This document shows, one piece after another, positions 25,871 through 35,891 of a stretch of 64,000 nucleotides of DNA (the stretch's first letter is position 1; the number at the start of each line of letters is the position of its first letter). The notes under the pieces were generated by a model, which saw only the letters and a program-made list of their open reading frames with translations, ran no database searches and was not told the DNA's origin. This DNA is from Bifidobacterium leontopitheci (GTDB lineage: Bacteria > Actinomycetota > Actinomycetes > Actinomycetales > Bifidobacteriaceae), in contig NZ_WBVT01000002.1 in the NCBI RefSeq assembly GCF_009193355.1, positions 1 through 64,000 of the forward strand, written 5' to 3'. Position numbers and translations under genes: made by a program.

Positions 25871-26109
25871 TGTTCAAACGGATGCTGTGGATCGCCGTCG
25901 GCGTCACGGTGGGAGCCCTCGCGGTCATCAAGGCCCAGGCCTACGTCAAGGCGAACACTCCCGACGCCGCGCGCCAGTTCGTGTTCGGCCCCGACCAGGA
26001 TCATGTCGGCATGCGGACGCTCGAGGGTCTGGTCAACGAGTTCAACGCGACCCGCCGAGCCCGCGAGGCTGAGCTCAACCGCAAATACATCGACCGTTCC
26101 GCACGGTAG
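25870..26109 (+). CDS. Small membrane-anchored protein (79 aa), unknown
   Basis: MFKRMLWIAVGVTVGALAVI is a single N-terminal membrane anchor, followed by a charged helical tail (EFNATRRAREAELNRKYID). The start overlaps the DUF948 stop (TGATG), so translation is coupled and the two proteins probably work together. A similar pair precedes alaS in other Actinobacteria. No functional motif. Confidence 0.75.
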   Translation: MFKRMLWIAVGVTVGALAVIKAQAYVKANTPDAARQFVFGPDQDHVGMRTLEGLVNEFNATRRAREAELNRKYIDRSAR

Positions 26110-26130
26110 TCCGGATACGCCGGCAGGCCA

Positions 26131-26158
26131 GTCACCGCAACGGTGACATCGGCTTTTT
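26131..26158 (+). terminator. Terminator upstream of alaS
   Basis: GTCACCG-CAA-CGGTGAC (26131-26147) followed by GGCTTTTT. It separates the DUF948 pair from alaS. Confidence 0.8.
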
Positions 26159-26220
26159 CATGCTTTATCAATAACAGTCATGCAGGCACACGTCTGCACC
26201 GTCAAGGAGTTCATCGACTC

Positions 26221-28899
26221 ATGCGCACTTCTGAAATCGCGAAGCGCTACCTCGACTATTTCGCCAAGCACGACCATCTCGTCATGCCGTCGGCTTCGCT
26301 CATCTCCCCGAACCCGACCACGCTGTTCACCATCGCCGGCATGGTCCCCTTCATCCCGTACCTGCTCGGCGAGCAGACCCCGCCCCACAAGCGCATGACC
26401 TCCAACCAGAAGTGCGTGCGTACGCTCGACATCGACGAGGTCGGCAAGACGACCCGTCACGGCACCTTCTTCCAGATGCTCGGCAACTTCTCCTTCGGAG
26501 ACTACTTCAAGGAGGAGGCCATCCACTACGCGTGGGAGCTGCTGACCACCCCGCAGAGCGAGGGCGGCTACGGCTTCGACCCCGAGAAGCTGTGGGTCAC
26601 CACCTACACGGATGACGAAGAGGCGCGTTCCATCTGGAAGAACGAGGGCTTCGACCCCGAGCACATGCAGATCTTCGGCATGGAGGACAACTTCTGGACC
26701 ACCGGCGGCCCCGGCCCCGGCGGCCCCTGCTCCGAGATCTACGTCGACCGTGGCCCCGAATACGGCAAGGACGGCGGTCCGGCGGCCGATGAGACCCGGT
26801 TCATCGAGATCTGGGACCTCGTGTTCGAGAACTACGAGGTTGACAACGTCAAGTCCAAGACCGACATGCACATCGTCGGCGAGCTGGAGAACAAGAACAT
26901 CGATACCGGCGCAGGCCTCGAGCGACTCGCCTACCTCATGCAGGGCAAGCAGAACATCTACGAGACCGACGAGGTGTACCCGGTCATCGAGGCCGCGGAG
27001 CGGCTCTCGGGCCGCAAGTACGGCGAGGACGCGGCGGCGGACGTGAAGTTCCGCGTCGTGGCCGACCACGTGCGTTCCGCGCTGATGATCATGTCCGACG
27101 GCGTGCGCCCGTCCAACGTCGGCCGCGGCTACGTGCTGCGCCGCCTGCTGCGCCGCACCATCCAGGCCATGCGCGTGCTCGGCGTCACCGATCCGGTCAT
27201 CCCCGAGCTGCTGCCCGTCTCCAAGGACGCCATGGTGCCCAGCTACCCCGAGCTGGAGAAGACGTTCCACGACGTCTCTGAATCCGCCTACGGCGAGGAG
27301 GATGCCTTCCGCCGCACGCTCGACAACGGCATCGAGATCCTCGACGTGGCCGTGAACAAGGCCAAGAAGACCGCCGATCCCGTTGTCTCCGGCCAGGATG
27401 CGTTCACGCTGCACGACACCTATGGCTTCCCGATCGAGCTTACGCTCGAGATGGCCGCCGACCAGGGCGTGAAGGTCGACGAGGCCAAGTTCCGCGAGCT
27501 CATGGCCGAGCAGAAGTCCCGCGCCCGCGCCGACGCCCTCAAGAAGCGCCACAACGTGGACCTCTCCGTGTACGACGACTTCAAGAAGACGCTGCTCAAG
27601 CCCATCGACTTCCTCGGCTACACCGAGTTCTCCGCCCGCGGCAAGGTGCTCGGCATCATGCAGCCCGGCAAGGGCTCCGTCCCCGCGGTGACCGCGCCGG
27701 CGACCGTCGAGGTGATCCTCGACCGCACTCCGTTCTACGCGCAGGCCGGCGGCCAGCTCGCCGACCAGGGCGAGATCCTGTCCGACGACGGCGCCGTGCT
27801 CGAGGTCGACGACGTGCAGAAGCCCATCAAGGACCTCATCGTCCACCAGTGCCGCCTGACCGAAGGCACGCTGGTCGTCGGCGGCGAGGTCAGCGCCAAC
27901 ATCGACCTGGCCCGCCGTGGCGCCATCGCCCGCTCGCACACCGCCACGCACATGGTGCACAAGGCGCTGCGCGAGGAGCTCGGCCCGCAGGCCACCCAGC
28001 GCGGCTCCGAGGACGCCCCGAACCGTCTGCGCTTCGACTTCCAGTGGTCCAAGGCCCCGAGCAAGACCGTCATGGACGCGGTCGAGGCCCGTGTGAACGA
28101 CCGTCTGCGCGACAACCTCATCGTCACCACCAAGGAGATGAAGTTCGACGACGCCATCGCCCTCGGCGCCATGCACCTGTTCGGCGAGAAGTACGGCGAC
28201 ATCGTGCGCGTGGTCTCCATCGGCGAGGACGGCTGGAGCCGTGAGCTGTGCGGCGGCACGCACGTCGACCACGTCGGCAAGATCGGCGCCGTGAGCATCA
28301 TGTCCGAGGCCTCCATCGGCTCCGGCGTGCGCCGCGTCGACGCCGTGGTCGGCCAGGGAGCCTACGAGTTCAACGCCCGTGAGCATGCGCTCGTCTCGCA
28401 GCTGAGCGACAAGCTCAACGCCCGTCCCGACGAGCTGGCCGAGCGTGTCAACACGCTGCTCGCCAAGCTCAAGGAATCCGACCGCCGCCTCGCCGCCATG
28501 TACGAGAGCCAGCTCGCCGCATCCATCCCGCAGCTGGTGCTGTCCGCCAAGGACTCCGCGGCCCCCGTCAAGGTCGCCGCGAAGAACGTCGGCCACTTCG
28601 GCTCCTTTGACGCGCTGCGCAAGACCGTGATGGACGTGCGCGCCCAGCTCGGCGACGAATACCCGGTGGTCGTCGCGCTCGCAGGCGTCTCCGAGGACGA
28701 CAAGCCCATGGTCGCCGTGGCGACCAACGATGCCGCGCGCAAGCTCGGCATCAAGGCCGGCGACCTCGTTCGCGGCGCATCCAAGATGCTCGGCGGCGGT
28801 GGCGGCGGCAAGCCGGACTTCGCCCAGGGCGGCGGCGCGGACGCGACGAAGATCGACGCCGCGCTCGAAGCTCTCAAGGCCGAGGCGCTGAAGGGCTGA
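26221..28899 (+). CDS. alaS: Alanyl-tRNA synthetase
   Basis: 892 residues. Charges tRNA-Ala and edits mischarged Ser and Gly. Class II core at the N-terminus ([17 protein letters not shown], then [17 protein letters not shown] for ATP and Ala). The editing domain metal ligands HTATH (573-577) and Cys677 in CGGTH are present, and the C-terminal domain ends [15 protein letters not shown]. The ATG at 26221 gives the normal [20 protein letters not shown] lies about 12 nt upstream. Followed by ruvX after 8 bp, so they are co-transcribed. Confidence 0.98.
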   Translation: MRTSEIAKRYLDYFAKHDHLVMPSASLISPNPTTLFTIAGMVPFIPYLLGEQTPPHKRMTSNQKCVRTLDIDEVGKTTRHGTFFQMLGNFSFGDYFKEEAIHYAWELLTTPQSEGGYGFDPEKLWVTTYTDDEEARSIWKNEGFDPEHMQIFGMEDNFWTTGGPGPGGPCSEIYVDRGPEYGKDGGPAADETRFIEIWDLVFENYEVDNVKSKTDMHIVGELENKNIDTGAGLERLAYLMQGKQNIYETDEVYPVIEAAERLSGRKYGEDAAADVKFRVVADHVRSALMIMSDGVRPSNVGRGYVLRRLLRRTIQAMRVLGVTDPVIPELLPVSKDAMVPSYPELEKTFHDVSESAYGEEDAFRRTLDNGIEILDVAVNKAKKTADPVVSGQDAFTLHDTYGFPIELTLEMAADQGVKVDEAKFRELMAEQKSRARADALKKRHNVDLSVYDDFKKTLLKPIDFLGYTEFSARGKVLGIMQPGKGSVPAVTAPATVEVILDRTPFYAQAGGQLADQGEILSDDGAVLEVDDVQKPIKDLIVHQCRLTEGTLVVGGEVSANIDLARRGAIARSHTATHMVHKALREELGPQATQRGSEDAPNRLRFDFQWSKAPSKTVMDAVEARVNDRLRDNLIVTTKEMKFDDAIALGAMHLFGEKYGDIVRVVSIGEDGWSRELCGGTHVDHVGKIGAVSIMSEASIGSGVRRVDAVVGQGAYEFNAREHALVSQLSDKLNARPDELAERVNTLLAKLKESDRRLAAMYESQLAASIPQLVLSAKDSAAPVKVAAKNVGHFGSFDALRKTVMDVRAQLGDEYPVVVALAGVSEDDKPMVAVATNDAARKLGIKAGDLVRGASKMLGGGGGGKPDFAQGGGADATKIDAALEALKAEALKG

Positions 28900-28907
28900 G
28901 CCATCCG

Positions 28908-29372
28908 GTGACGTGGCTTGGCGTAGATTTGGGTGACGCCCGGGTCGGACTGGCATTGTCCGACCCGGAGCTCACCTTTGCTCACCCGTATGGCAACGTT
29001 CAGGCGTACGGCGATTCGTTCCGTGCGCTTGATGATGTCATCACCGTCGTGGAAGATGAAGGTGTGGAACACATCGTGGTGGGTCTGCCGCTGCTTCTGG
29101 ACGGAACTGAAGGAAAAAGCGCGAAAAAGGCTCGACGATGGTGCGCCAATCTCGTCAGGCGCATGCAGACGTTGGCCGAGGAAGGCGATTTCGCCCTTGC
29201 CCGGGTGCCGACGGTCTCCTTGCAGGACGAGCGTCTCACCACCGTCACCGCGCACCGTCAGCTGCTGGACGCGAACGTCGGATCTCGTAGACACCGGCCC
29301 GTGGTGGATCAGCAATCCGCCGTGATGATTCTGCAGTCGGCACTTGACAGCGCCCTCGAAAACCGGAAGTAA
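28908..29372 (+). CDS. ruvX: Putative pre-16S rRNA nuclease (YqgF/RuvX)
   Basis: 154 residues with an RNase H-like fold: GVDLGDARVGLALSD at the N-terminus (first catalytic Asp), VGLPLLLDG with the conserved Pro-Leu, DERLTT (Glu/Arg) and the final DQQSAVMILQ. Family members mature the 5' end of 16S rRNA. GTG start 8 bp after alaS, before mltG; alaS-ruvX-mltG-aro is the conserved actinobacterial order. Confidence 0.93.
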   Translation: MTWLGVDLGDARVGLALSDPELTFAHPYGNVQAYGDSFRALDDVITVVEDEGVEHIVVGLPLLLDGTEGKSAKKARRWCANLVRRMQTLAEEGDFALARVPTVSLQDERLTTVTAHRQLLDANVGSRRHRPVVDQQSAVMILQSALDSALENRK

Positions 29373-29406
29373 CGCGAGGACGCTGCGAAGTAGGAGGAGT
29401 AGTCCG

Positions 29407-30600
29407 GTGTCTGATGATGACCTTACCGAGTTCTTCGACGACAACACGCATTGGGTGGACGGCAATGGCACCGTGACCACCAGCCAGCCGCCGAAGCCGC
29501 CGAAGTCGCGCCGTGAAATGCGCAGACGGCGCACCGCCAAGCGACGCAGGACGCTGCTGGCAACGATCATGACGATCGTCATCGTCGTCGTGCTCGCCTG
29601 CGGCGGATATTTCGGCCTGAAGGCCGTCCGCTCATGGCGCGCCGGCAACAGTGGCGAATCCAGCGCCGTGCTCGACTATGCCTCCAGCGAAGCGTACGGC
29701 TCCGTCGAATTCACCGTCTCGCAAGGCGAGGATTCGGCGAGCATCGCCAAGCGGCTCGTCGAACAGGATGTCGTCAGGTCCGTCGACGCCTTCACCGGCG
29801 TCTCGGCCGGCATGACCCTCTACCCGGGCACGTATCAGCTCAAGAAGCACATGTCCGGCGCGGACGTCGCCGCCATCCTGTCCGACCAGAGCAAGGCCGA
29901 AGGCTTCCTCAACGTCAACGCCGGCGAACGTGTCTCCGACGTGATCGCCAAGGCCGCCGCACTCAGCAAGATCGACAAGTCCGAGTTCCAGAAGATCATC
30001 GACGCGAAGGGCGCCGGCATCCTCCCGTCGGAGGCCGGCGGCAGCTTCGAGGGATGGCTCGAACCCGGCTCCTACAACGTGAAGAGCATGGGGTCGGCGA
30101 GCGAGATCCTCAAGACGATCGTCGACAAGAGGATCGCCAAGCTCGACGAGCTCAAGGTCCCGTCCGGCAGCGAACGCGAACGGATCCTCATCATCGCGTC
30201 CATCGCCGAAGCCGAAGTCAACTCGAAGGACTACTACGGCAAGGTCACGAGGGTCATCCTCAACCGCCTCGACCGCGGCATGACGCTCGGCATGGACTCC
30301 ACCACGGCGTACGGCCTCGGCATCAACGGCACGCAGCTCACCAACGCGCAGCTCAAGGACTCCTCCAATCCTTACAACACGCGCGTCAACAAGGGCCTGA
30401 CCCCCACGCCGATCAGCAATCCCGGCGACGACGCCATCGCCGCCGCGCTCAACCCCGAGCAGGGCGACTGGCTGTACTTCGTCACCGTGAACCTCTCCAC
30501 CGGCGAAACGAAGTTCACCACCGGCACCATCGACCAGCAGAACGCGCAATTCGAACAGTACGTCAAGGAGTACAAGCAGAACAACAAGAACGCGAACTGA
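29407..30600 (+). CDS. mltG: Endolytic peptidoglycan transglycosylase MltG
   Basis: 397 residues; GTG start with GGAGGAG 8 nt upstream. A basic cytoplasmic N-terminus (RREMRRRRTAKRRR) precedes a single membrane helix (about 49-70), a LysM-like subdomain and the YceG domain. The catalytic glutamate lies in IASIAEAEV (Glu268/Glu270), followed by VTRVILNRLDRGMTLGMDST and the family motif NPYNTRVNKGLTPTPISNPG. It cleaves nascent glycan strands and sets their length. It ends in a Lys/Asn-rich tail. Confidence 0.95.
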   Translation: MSDDDLTEFFDDNTHWVDGNGTVTTSQPPKPPKSRREMRRRRTAKRRRTLLATIMTIVIVVVLACGGYFGLKAVRSWRAGNSGESSAVLDYASSEAYGSVEFTVSQGEDSASIAKRLVEQDVVRSVDAFTGVSAGMTLYPGTYQLKKHMSGADVAAILSDQSKAEGFLNVNAGERVSDVIAKAAALSKIDKSEFQKIIDAKGAGILPSEAGGSFEGWLEPGSYNVKSMGSASEILKTIVDKRIAKLDELKVPSGSERERILIIASIAEAEVNSKDYYGKVTRVILNRLDRGMTLGMDSTTAYGLGINGTQLTNAQLKDSSNPYNTRVNKGLTPTPISNPGDDAIAAALNPEQGDWLYFVTVNLSTGETKFTTGTIDQQNAQFEQYVKEYKQNNKNAN

Positions 30601-30681
30601 CGGCAGGATGCGACCCGCATCCATCAAGACGCATCGGCCGTTCACTCGATCACTCGGGTGGACGGCCGATGCGCTGTCGAA

Positions 30682-30809
30682 ACCACCCCCAGTCTCGCTG
30701 CGCTCGATAGCTCCCGCCAGCGGGAGCGAGAGAGAGAAGACGTCCCCGCAATCGCGGAAGAGTAAACGCCCCGCTGGCGGGGGCTGTCAGCGTAGCTGGC
30801 TGGGGGTGG
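30682..30809. repeat. Inverted-repeat element (MITE-like), 128 bp, copy 1
   Basis: ACCACCCCCAG at the left end is mirrored by CTGGGGGTGGT at the right. Inside the ends, CTCCCGCCAGCGG and CCGCTGGCGGGGGCTGTC continue the symmetry, with an unpaired middle. It sits between mltG and the prepilin peptidase gene. A related element with the same ends and the same CCCGCCAGCGGG block is at 59618-59782. No coding capacity. Confidence 0.7.
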
Positions 30810-30839
30810 TCGCCGCCGCAAGGTAGCATCACCCATCCA

Positions 30840-31310
30840 TCACCAAAGAACGCACCCGGCCACCACGACCACCGCCGAAACAACAATGGCCGGCGCGAAC
30901 GGCACCTTCCCCGCGAATTCGGTATCACGTTGCGGGTCGAAGCGAAGCCAAAGCCACATCCACGCCAAACCCAGCACCCCCATGGCCAGCCACCACGCGA
31001 CGACGGCCTCCAAACCCAGCAGTCCCACCGACAGGCCGACCATGAACGTGCAGGTCACGTCGCCGAACCCCAGTGCGCGCGGACGCGCCAGCGCCAATCC
31101 GGTCTGCAGTATCGCGCACAGCAGCGCGAACGCCGGGGCCTGAACGGCAAGGAACATCGTGTTCGTCGCCAGGGCGAGGATGACGACGGCGATCATCTGC
31201 GCGGCGGACCCCGCGGCGATCCACAGCCGCGGCACACGCCGTCGGCGCAAGTCCTCCGCACCGACGGCGATACCACATATCAAGCCGGGCAACAACGCAA
31301 GGTAGGTCAT
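30840..31310 (-). CDS. A24 family prepilin peptidase (small, orphan)
   Basis: 156 residues, six membrane segments. The two catalytic Asp of type IV prepilin peptidases are in DLRRRRVP near residue 20 and in the GxGD-type motif GFGDVT around residue 80. The N-terminal methylase domain is absent, as in the short TadV/FppA type. It would cleave the leader of type IVb (Tad) pilins, but no tad or flp gene is in the window. Divergent from aroC, with a leaderless-type promoter (see below). No SD before the ATG at 31310. Confidence 0.82.
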   Translation of the reverse strand: MTYLALLPGLICGIAVGAEDLRRRRVPRLWIAAGSAAQMIAVVILALATNTMFLAVQAPAFALLCAILQTGLALARPRALGFGDVTCTFMVGLSVGLLGLEAVVAWWLAMGVLGLAWMWLWLRFDPQRDTEFAGKVPFAPAIVVSAVVVVAGCVLW

Positions 31311-31316
31311 GACATA

Positions 31317-31345
31317 AGATATAGCGAAGTTATCGACACAATCAA
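31317..31345 (-). promoter_or_regulatory. Leaderless promoter for the prepilin peptidase gene
   Basis: On the minus strand, TTGATT (31345-31340), a 16-bp spacer and TATATC (31323-31318) end 7 nt before the ATG at 31310. This -35/-10 pair places the transcript start at the start codon. The -35 overlaps the SD of the divergent aroC gene. Confidence 0.55.
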
Positions 31346-31356
31346 AGGAGCATGGC

Positions 31357-32550
31357 ATGTTGCGCTGGCAGACGGCAGGGGAATCACACGGCGAGGCGCT
31401 GGTCGCGATGATCGAAGGGCTGCCCGCCGGGGTGCGCGTCTCCACACAGGATGTGGTGGACGCGTTGGCGCGCAGGCGGCTGGGGTACGGCCGCGGCGCG
31501 CGCATGAAGTTCGAACAGGACAAGGTGCGCCTGCTTACCGGTGTCCGGTTCGGCGAGACGCTGGGTTCGCCGGTCGCCATCGAGATCGCGAACACGGAAT
31601 GGCCGAAGTGGACCGAGGTGATGAGCGCCGACGCGCTCGACCATGACCTGCCGCGCGAAGGCCGCAACGCGCCGCTCAGCCGTCCCCGCCCGGGGCACGC
31701 CGACCTGACGGGCATGCGCAAGTACGGTTTCGACGACGCTCGCCCGGTGCTGGAACGTTCCAGCGCGCGTGAGACCGCGTCACGCGTGGCGTTGGGCGCC
31801 GTCGCGGCGCGGTTCCTCGAACAGGCGTTCGGCATCCGCACGGTCGCGCACGTGATTTCCATCGGCGGGGCCGGCGTCGAGGATGAGGATGCGGCCGTGC
31901 TGCCGACCCCCGACGACGTGGCCGCGTTGGACGCGTCGCCGGTGCGCACGCTCGACAAGGCCGCCGAAGCGCGCATGATTGCGCGCATCGACGAGATCAA
32001 GGCGAACGCCGACACGGTCGGTGGCGTGATCGAGGTCATCGCATACGGTGTGCCGGCGGGCATCGGCACCTACGTGGAGTCCGACCGTCGCCTCGACGCC
32101 GCGCTGGCTGGCGCGGTCATGGGCATTCAGGCCATCAAGGGCGTTGAGATCGGCGACGGCTTCCTCGAGGCCGTGCGCCCCGGCTCCCAGGCGCATGATG
32201 AGATGGTCCCCGGCGAGGACGGCCGCATCACCAGACTCACCAACCGTGCGGGCGGCATCGAAGGCGGCATGTCCAACGGGCAGCCGATCCGCATCCGCGC
32301 CGCGATGAAGCCGATCCCCTCCATTCCGAGGGCGCTGCGCACGGTCGACGTGGCCAACGGCGAGGCGGCCGCCGCGATCAACCAGCGGTCCGATTCGACC
32401 GCCGTGCCGGCGGCATCCGTGGTGGCTGAAGCCATGGTCAGGCTCACGCTCGCACAATACGCGCTCGACAAGTTCGGCGGCGACAGCGTCGCCGAGACCC
32501 GGCGCAACCTCGAGGCGTATCTCGCCTCATGGCCGGAGCACATGCGCTGA
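31357..32550 (+). CDS. aroC: Chorismate synthase
   Basis: 397 residues. Turns EPSP into chorismate using reduced FMN, the end of the shikimate pathway. Signature stretches are [16 protein letters not shown] near the N-terminus, [29 protein letters not shown] and the C-terminal [26 protein letters not shown] about 6 nt before the ATG. First of three shikimate genes in a row (aroC-aroKB-aroQ). Confidence 0.98.
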   Translation: MLRWQTAGESHGEALVAMIEGLPAGVRVSTQDVVDALARRRLGYGRGARMKFEQDKVRLLTGVRFGETLGSPVAIEIANTEWPKWTEVMSADALDHDLPREGRNAPLSRPRPGHADLTGMRKYGFDDARPVLERSSARETASRVALGAVAARFLEQAFGIRTVAHVISIGGAGVEDEDAAVLPTPDDVAALDASPVRTLDKAAEARMIARIDEIKANADTVGGVIEVIAYGVPAGIGTYVESDRRLDAALAGAVMGIQAIKGVEIGDGFLEAVRPGSQAHDEMVPGEDGRITRLTNRAGGIEGGMSNGQPIRIRAAMKPIPSIPRALRTVDVANGEAAAAINQRSDSTAVPAASVVAEAMVRLTLAQYALDKFGGDSVAETRRNLEAYLASWPEHMR

Positions 32551-32608
32551 GCTTCAGGCTGCGGAACAGCGGGACACCATCAGGACATCGATAAAGGACA
32601 CTCATCCA

Positions 32609-34231
32609 ATGGGCAGACAACCGGTCGCCGTCATCATCGGCATGATGGGCGCAGGCAAGACACGCGTCGGCAAGGAGGTGGCGCAGCTCATGGGGCTGCC
32701 GTTCGCCGACGCCGACGTCGAAATCGAACATGAGGTCGGCATGCGCATCCCCGACTACTTCCAACGTTACGGGGAGCCGTCGTTCAGACAAGTCGAAAGC
32801 GACGTCATCAACGACATGCTGCACGATTTCGACGGCATCTTCGCGCTCGGCGGCGGCGCTCCTATGACCAGATCCGTGCGCGACGGACTCGCCGACTACA
32901 TCAAGGACGGCGGCAAGGTCGTCTACCTCATGGCCGATCCGCGCGAAGCGATGGAACGGGCGAACCGCGGCGGCGGACGCCCCATGCTCGACGGCGACGC
33001 CAACGCGCGATGGAAGAAACTGTACCGGCAGCGCGACCCCGTCTACTACCGCGTCGCCAACGTGCACGTGGAGACCTACGGGCAGACGCCGCTCGCCGCG
33101 GCGAGAAAGATGAAGGACATGATCGAGGAACGCACGGTCCATGTGACCGGAACCACCATCGAAGACTATGACGTGCGCATCGGCGAGGGGGCGATGAACC
33201 ATCTCGCCGAAACGCTCGGCGACAAGCCGGTGCGCGTGGCGCTGATACACACGCAGCCGGTGCAGCGGCACTCCGACCGGGCCCGCACGCTGCTGCGCAA
33301 GGGCGGCTACGAGGTCCATGACATCCTCATCCCCGACGCGGAGGCCGGCAAGGCCATCGACGTGGCGAACGGCATCTGGCAGCGCCTCGGCGACGAAGGG
33401 TTCACCCGTTCGGACGCGATCGTCGGCGTCGGCGGGGGAGCGGCCACCGATCTGGCCGGGTTCGTGGCCGCCACATGGATGCGCGGCATACGTTACGTGA
33501 ACTGCCCGACCTCGCTGCTGGCCATGGTGGACGCTTCGACCGGCGGCAAGACCGGCATCAACACGCCTCAGGGCAAGAACTTGGTCGGCTCGTTCTACAC
33601 GCCGGCCGGCGTGTTCGCCGACCTGCGCACGCTCGCCTCGCTGCCCAACGACATCTTCATCGAAGGATTGGGCGAGGTCGCGAAATCCGGTTTCATTCGC
33701 GACCCGGAGATTCTGCGCATCCTCGAATCGCATGCCGCCGACCTGCGCGCGTTCGACCCGGAGACGTTCCTCGGATCCGGACTCGAGGACGTGGTGGCCG
33801 AGCTCATCGAACGCACGGTGCGCGTCAAGGCCTACCATGTCTCGGCCGACCTCAAGGAGGCCGGACTGCGTGAGTTCCTCAACTACGGACACACGCTCGC
33901 CCACGCCATCGAAAAGCTTGAGCACTTCCGCTGGCGGCACGGCAACGCGGTCGCCGTCGGATGCGTGTACGCCGCCGAACTCGCCCACCTGCTCGGCTAC
34001 ATCGACCAGGATCTGGTCGATTATCACCGTTCGCTGCTCGATTCGCTCGGGCTGCCGACCTCGTGGGACGGCGCCTCGTTCGACGAGGTGCTCGCCCTCA
34101 TGCACCGCGACAAGAAGGCGCGCGGCAACAAGCTGCGGTTTGTGGTGCTTGACCGCATCGGGCACCCGGTGCATCTGGACGATCCGCCGGCCGACGCGGT
34201 CCGCGAGGCGTTCGAGCGGATCCGCAAGTAA
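32609..34231 (+). CDS. aroKB: Bifunctional shikimate kinase / 3-dehydroquinate synthase
   Basis: 540 residues, a fusion. Residues 1-175 are shikimate kinase: Walker A GMMGAGKT (11-18), FADADVEIE for shikimate and Mg binding, and the GGGAPM loop. Residues 185-540 are dehydroquinate synthase: [20 protein letters not shown] (NAD-binding glycine-rich loop), [19 protein letters not shown] (substrate and zinc site) and HTLAHAIE with the zinc His. The fusion puts steps 2 and 5 of the pathway on one chain. An SK-DHQS fusion is known from bifidobacteria and some relatives. An AAAGGA SD lies 13 nt upstream, rather far. Confidence 0.96.
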   Translation: MGRQPVAVIIGMMGAGKTRVGKEVAQLMGLPFADADVEIEHEVGMRIPDYFQRYGEPSFRQVESDVINDMLHDFDGIFALGGGAPMTRSVRDGLADYIKDGGKVVYLMADPREAMERANRGGGRPMLDGDANARWKKLYRQRDPVYYRVANVHVETYGQTPLAAARKMKDMIEERTVHVTGTTIEDYDVRIGEGAMNHLAETLGDKPVRVALIHTQPVQRHSDRARTLLRKGGYEVHDILIPDAEAGKAIDVANGIWQRLGDEGFTRSDAIVGVGGGAATDLAGFVAATWMRGIRYVNCPTSLLAMVDASTGGKTGINTPQGKNLVGSFYTPAGVFADLRTLASLPNDIFIEGLGEVAKSGFIRDPEILRILESHAADLRAFDPETFLGSGLEDVVAELIERTVRVKAYHVSADLKEAGLREFLNYGHTLAHAIEKLEHFRWRHGNAVAVGCVYAAELAHLLGYIDQDLVDYHRSLLDSLGLPTSWDGASFDEVLALMHRDKKARGNKLRFVVLDRIGHPVHLDDPPADAVREAFERIRK

Positions 34232-34336
34232 CGGCTCGGTCCGCGCGGCAGCAGGCCGACGTCGTTGCGTTCGCGGCGGCGCGCGGAGCATGCCGTATGA
34301 CCGCGGAATGATAGCAGTGGACAGAAAGGAAGACCA

Positions 34337-34786
34337 ATGACCAAGGTGATCGTCGTCAACGGCCCGAATCTGGGACGGCTCGGAGTCCGCCAGCCGGACG
34401 TGTACGGCAGGCAGGATCTTGACCAGCTGCGCAGCCTGTGCACCCGGTGGGGGAGCGAGCTCGGCCTTGAGGTCGAGGTACGTCAGACCGATGACGAGGC
34501 CGAGATGGTGCGGTGGATGCATCAGGCGGCCGACGAGAAGACGCCCGTCGTCATGAACCCCGCCGCCTTCACCCACTATTCGTACGCGCTGGCCGATGCT
34601 GCGCACATGGTCGGCGACGCGGGATTGCCCCTGATGGAGGTGCACATCTCCAATCCGTCGGCCCGCGACGAGTTCCGTAAGCGTTCCGTCATCAGCCCGG
34701 TAGCCACCGGCACCATCACCGGTCTTGGGTTCTTCGGCTATAGGCTGGCACTGGAGGCCATCGCCCATCTGGTCGACGGCGAGTAG
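34337..34786 (+). CDS. aroQ: 3-dehydroquinate dehydratase, type II
   Basis: 149 residues, normal for the dodecameric type II enzyme. Converts 3-dehydroquinate to 3-dehydroshikimate. NGPNLGRLGVRQPDVYG holds the catalytic Tyr loop. NPAAFTHYSYALADA corresponds to the usual NPGAYTHTSxALRDA with several changes. HISNP carries the catalytic His. SD GAAAGGA about 8 nt before the ATG. Steps 2, 3, 5 and 7 of the pathway are thus encoded in this cluster. Confidence 0.95.
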   Translation: MTKVIVVNGPNLGRLGVRQPDVYGRQDLDQLRSLCTRWGSELGLEVEVRQTDDEAEMVRWMHQAADEKTPVVMNPAAFTHYSYALADAAHMVGDAGLPLMEVHISNPSARDEFRKRSVISPVATGTITGLGFFGYRLALEAIAHLVDGE

Positions 34787-34874
34787 GCGGTGCCCCTCTG
34801 GTGCGCTGTTCCCTCTGCCATAAACCGCGTGGCGGAAAGATCGGTGCACCAGAAGCATGGTCGTCGCCGGATGC
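34787..34874. other. Convergent intergenic region with hairpin
   Basis: TCTGGTGC (about 34797) pairs with GCACCAGA (about 34853) around a structured interior. Probably a shared 3' end for aroQ (plus) and the response regulator (minus). Confidence 0.4.
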
Positions 34875-35795
34875 TCAGGCTTCCCTCCGGTGCAGGATGC
34901 CGTCGTCGCCGTCGTCCTCGTGCGGCGCGTCCGAGCATTCGTGAGATGGCCTGTCACGCGGCCGTTCCGACGCGTTGCCGTCCAAGGTGATGTACCGTGG
35001 CTGCAATGTCCTGCCGGCTTGCAGCTCGGTCCATGCCAGAACCGCCTGGACCCGGGTCTCTGCGTGCAGCTTCGCCATGGCGAGCTGCGCATGCTTGCGC
35101 ACGGTTCCCTCTGCGATGCCGATCTCATCGGCGATATGCGGATCAGTCATCCCCGTGGACATGAGGTTCATGACCTGAGCCTGACGGGTCGACACCTCAT
35201 CGCTGTGGACGGGTTTGGCGCCCTTGAGCTGTTCGTACGAGTCGTGGGCGTCGAGAAAACCGTAATCGCCATACACCCCGCCGCGCAGCACTTCGACGAT
35301 GCCGTCGATGAAATCCGCTGTACTGTTCTTCGATATGATGCCCTGTGCGCCGCTACGCGCCAGTTCCGCGCCATGCAGTCCTTTGGCGGACGCCACCATG
35401 CCGAGCAGCTGGACGACGGCATTGCGATGCCTGATTCTCCGGCAGATCTCCTCGCCGGAAAACGTCTCCATCGTCATGTCCACAAGAACCAGATCAGGCT
35501 GCATGATCTTGTCCAACGCAAGACGGACTCCTTTGTCCGGGTCGATGGTGGTCCACATGATCTCCACGTGGGGCAGCCTGTCATGAATCAGCTGTCTCAT
35601 GGAAACCACCGAATGCCCGTCGTCATCCACGATGCCGATGGTCCCGGTGACGTGCGAGACGACACCGCCGGTATTGTGAGCATTCCCATGATGGCCGTCA
35701 TCATCGAGGCCATCGTCAAGAACCGGAGGCCCATCGCCTCCTCCACGATTCGTGCCGGTCTGCCTTCTGGCTCCACACATGGCTTCATTGCACAT
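34875..35795 (-). CDS. LuxR/NarL-family response regulator
   Basis: 306 residues. A receiver domain (about 50-170) has the acidic pair in IGIVDDDGHS, the phosphoacceptor Asp in PDLVLVDMTMETFSG and the Lys in GIISKNST. A LuxR HTH (about 200-262) includes STRQAQVMNLMSTGMTDPHI and IAEGTVRKHAQLAMAKLHA. The His/Asp-rich N-terminal 45 residues (DDGLDDDGHHGNAHN) are not part of the family, so the true start might be later, but no alternative start codon with SD was found. No kinase gene is adjacent. It lies just downstream of the pilus operon on the same strand and may regulate it. Confidence 0.85.
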   Translation of the reverse strand: MCNEAMCGARRQTGTNRGGGDGPPVLDDGLDDDGHHGNAHNTGGVVSHVTGTIGIVDDDGHSVVSMRQLIHDRLPHVEIMWTTIDPDKGVRLALDKIMQPDLVLVDMTMETFSGEEICRRIRHRNAVVQLLGMVASAKGLHGAELARSGAQGIISKNSTADFIDGIVEVLRGGVYGDYGFLDAHDSYEQLKGAKPVHSDEVSTRQAQVMNLMSTGMTDPHIADEIGIAEGTVRKHAQLAMAKLHAETRVQAVLAWTELQAGRTLQPRYITLDGNASERPRDRPSHECSDAPHEDDGDDGILHRREA

Positions 35796-35868
35796 TCTTC
35801 ACCGCCCATACTCCCTCATATGCGTGCTGTTGGTCGTTCTCATGGTAGTCAAGCGGATGTTAGCGCGT

Positions 35869-35891
35869 CAACTACGCGAGCAACGTAGTTG
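35869..35891 (-). terminator. Hairpin over the sortase stop codon
   Basis: CAACTACG (35869-35876) pairs with CGTAGTTG (35884-35891), 7-nt loop, with the sortase stop codon inside the distal arm. Moderately stable, no T-run, so some read-through to the response regulator is possible. Confidence 0.5.

Noticed and set aside
26110..26220. T-box leader before alaS
   Set aside because: Too short, no T-box sequence and no specifier loop. The hairpin there is an ordinary terminator of the preceding genes.
26158..28956. Very long minus-strand open frame opposite alaS
   Set aside because: It mirrors the codon bias of alaS (Val, Leu, Asp and His rich), with no family motif or ribosome binding site.
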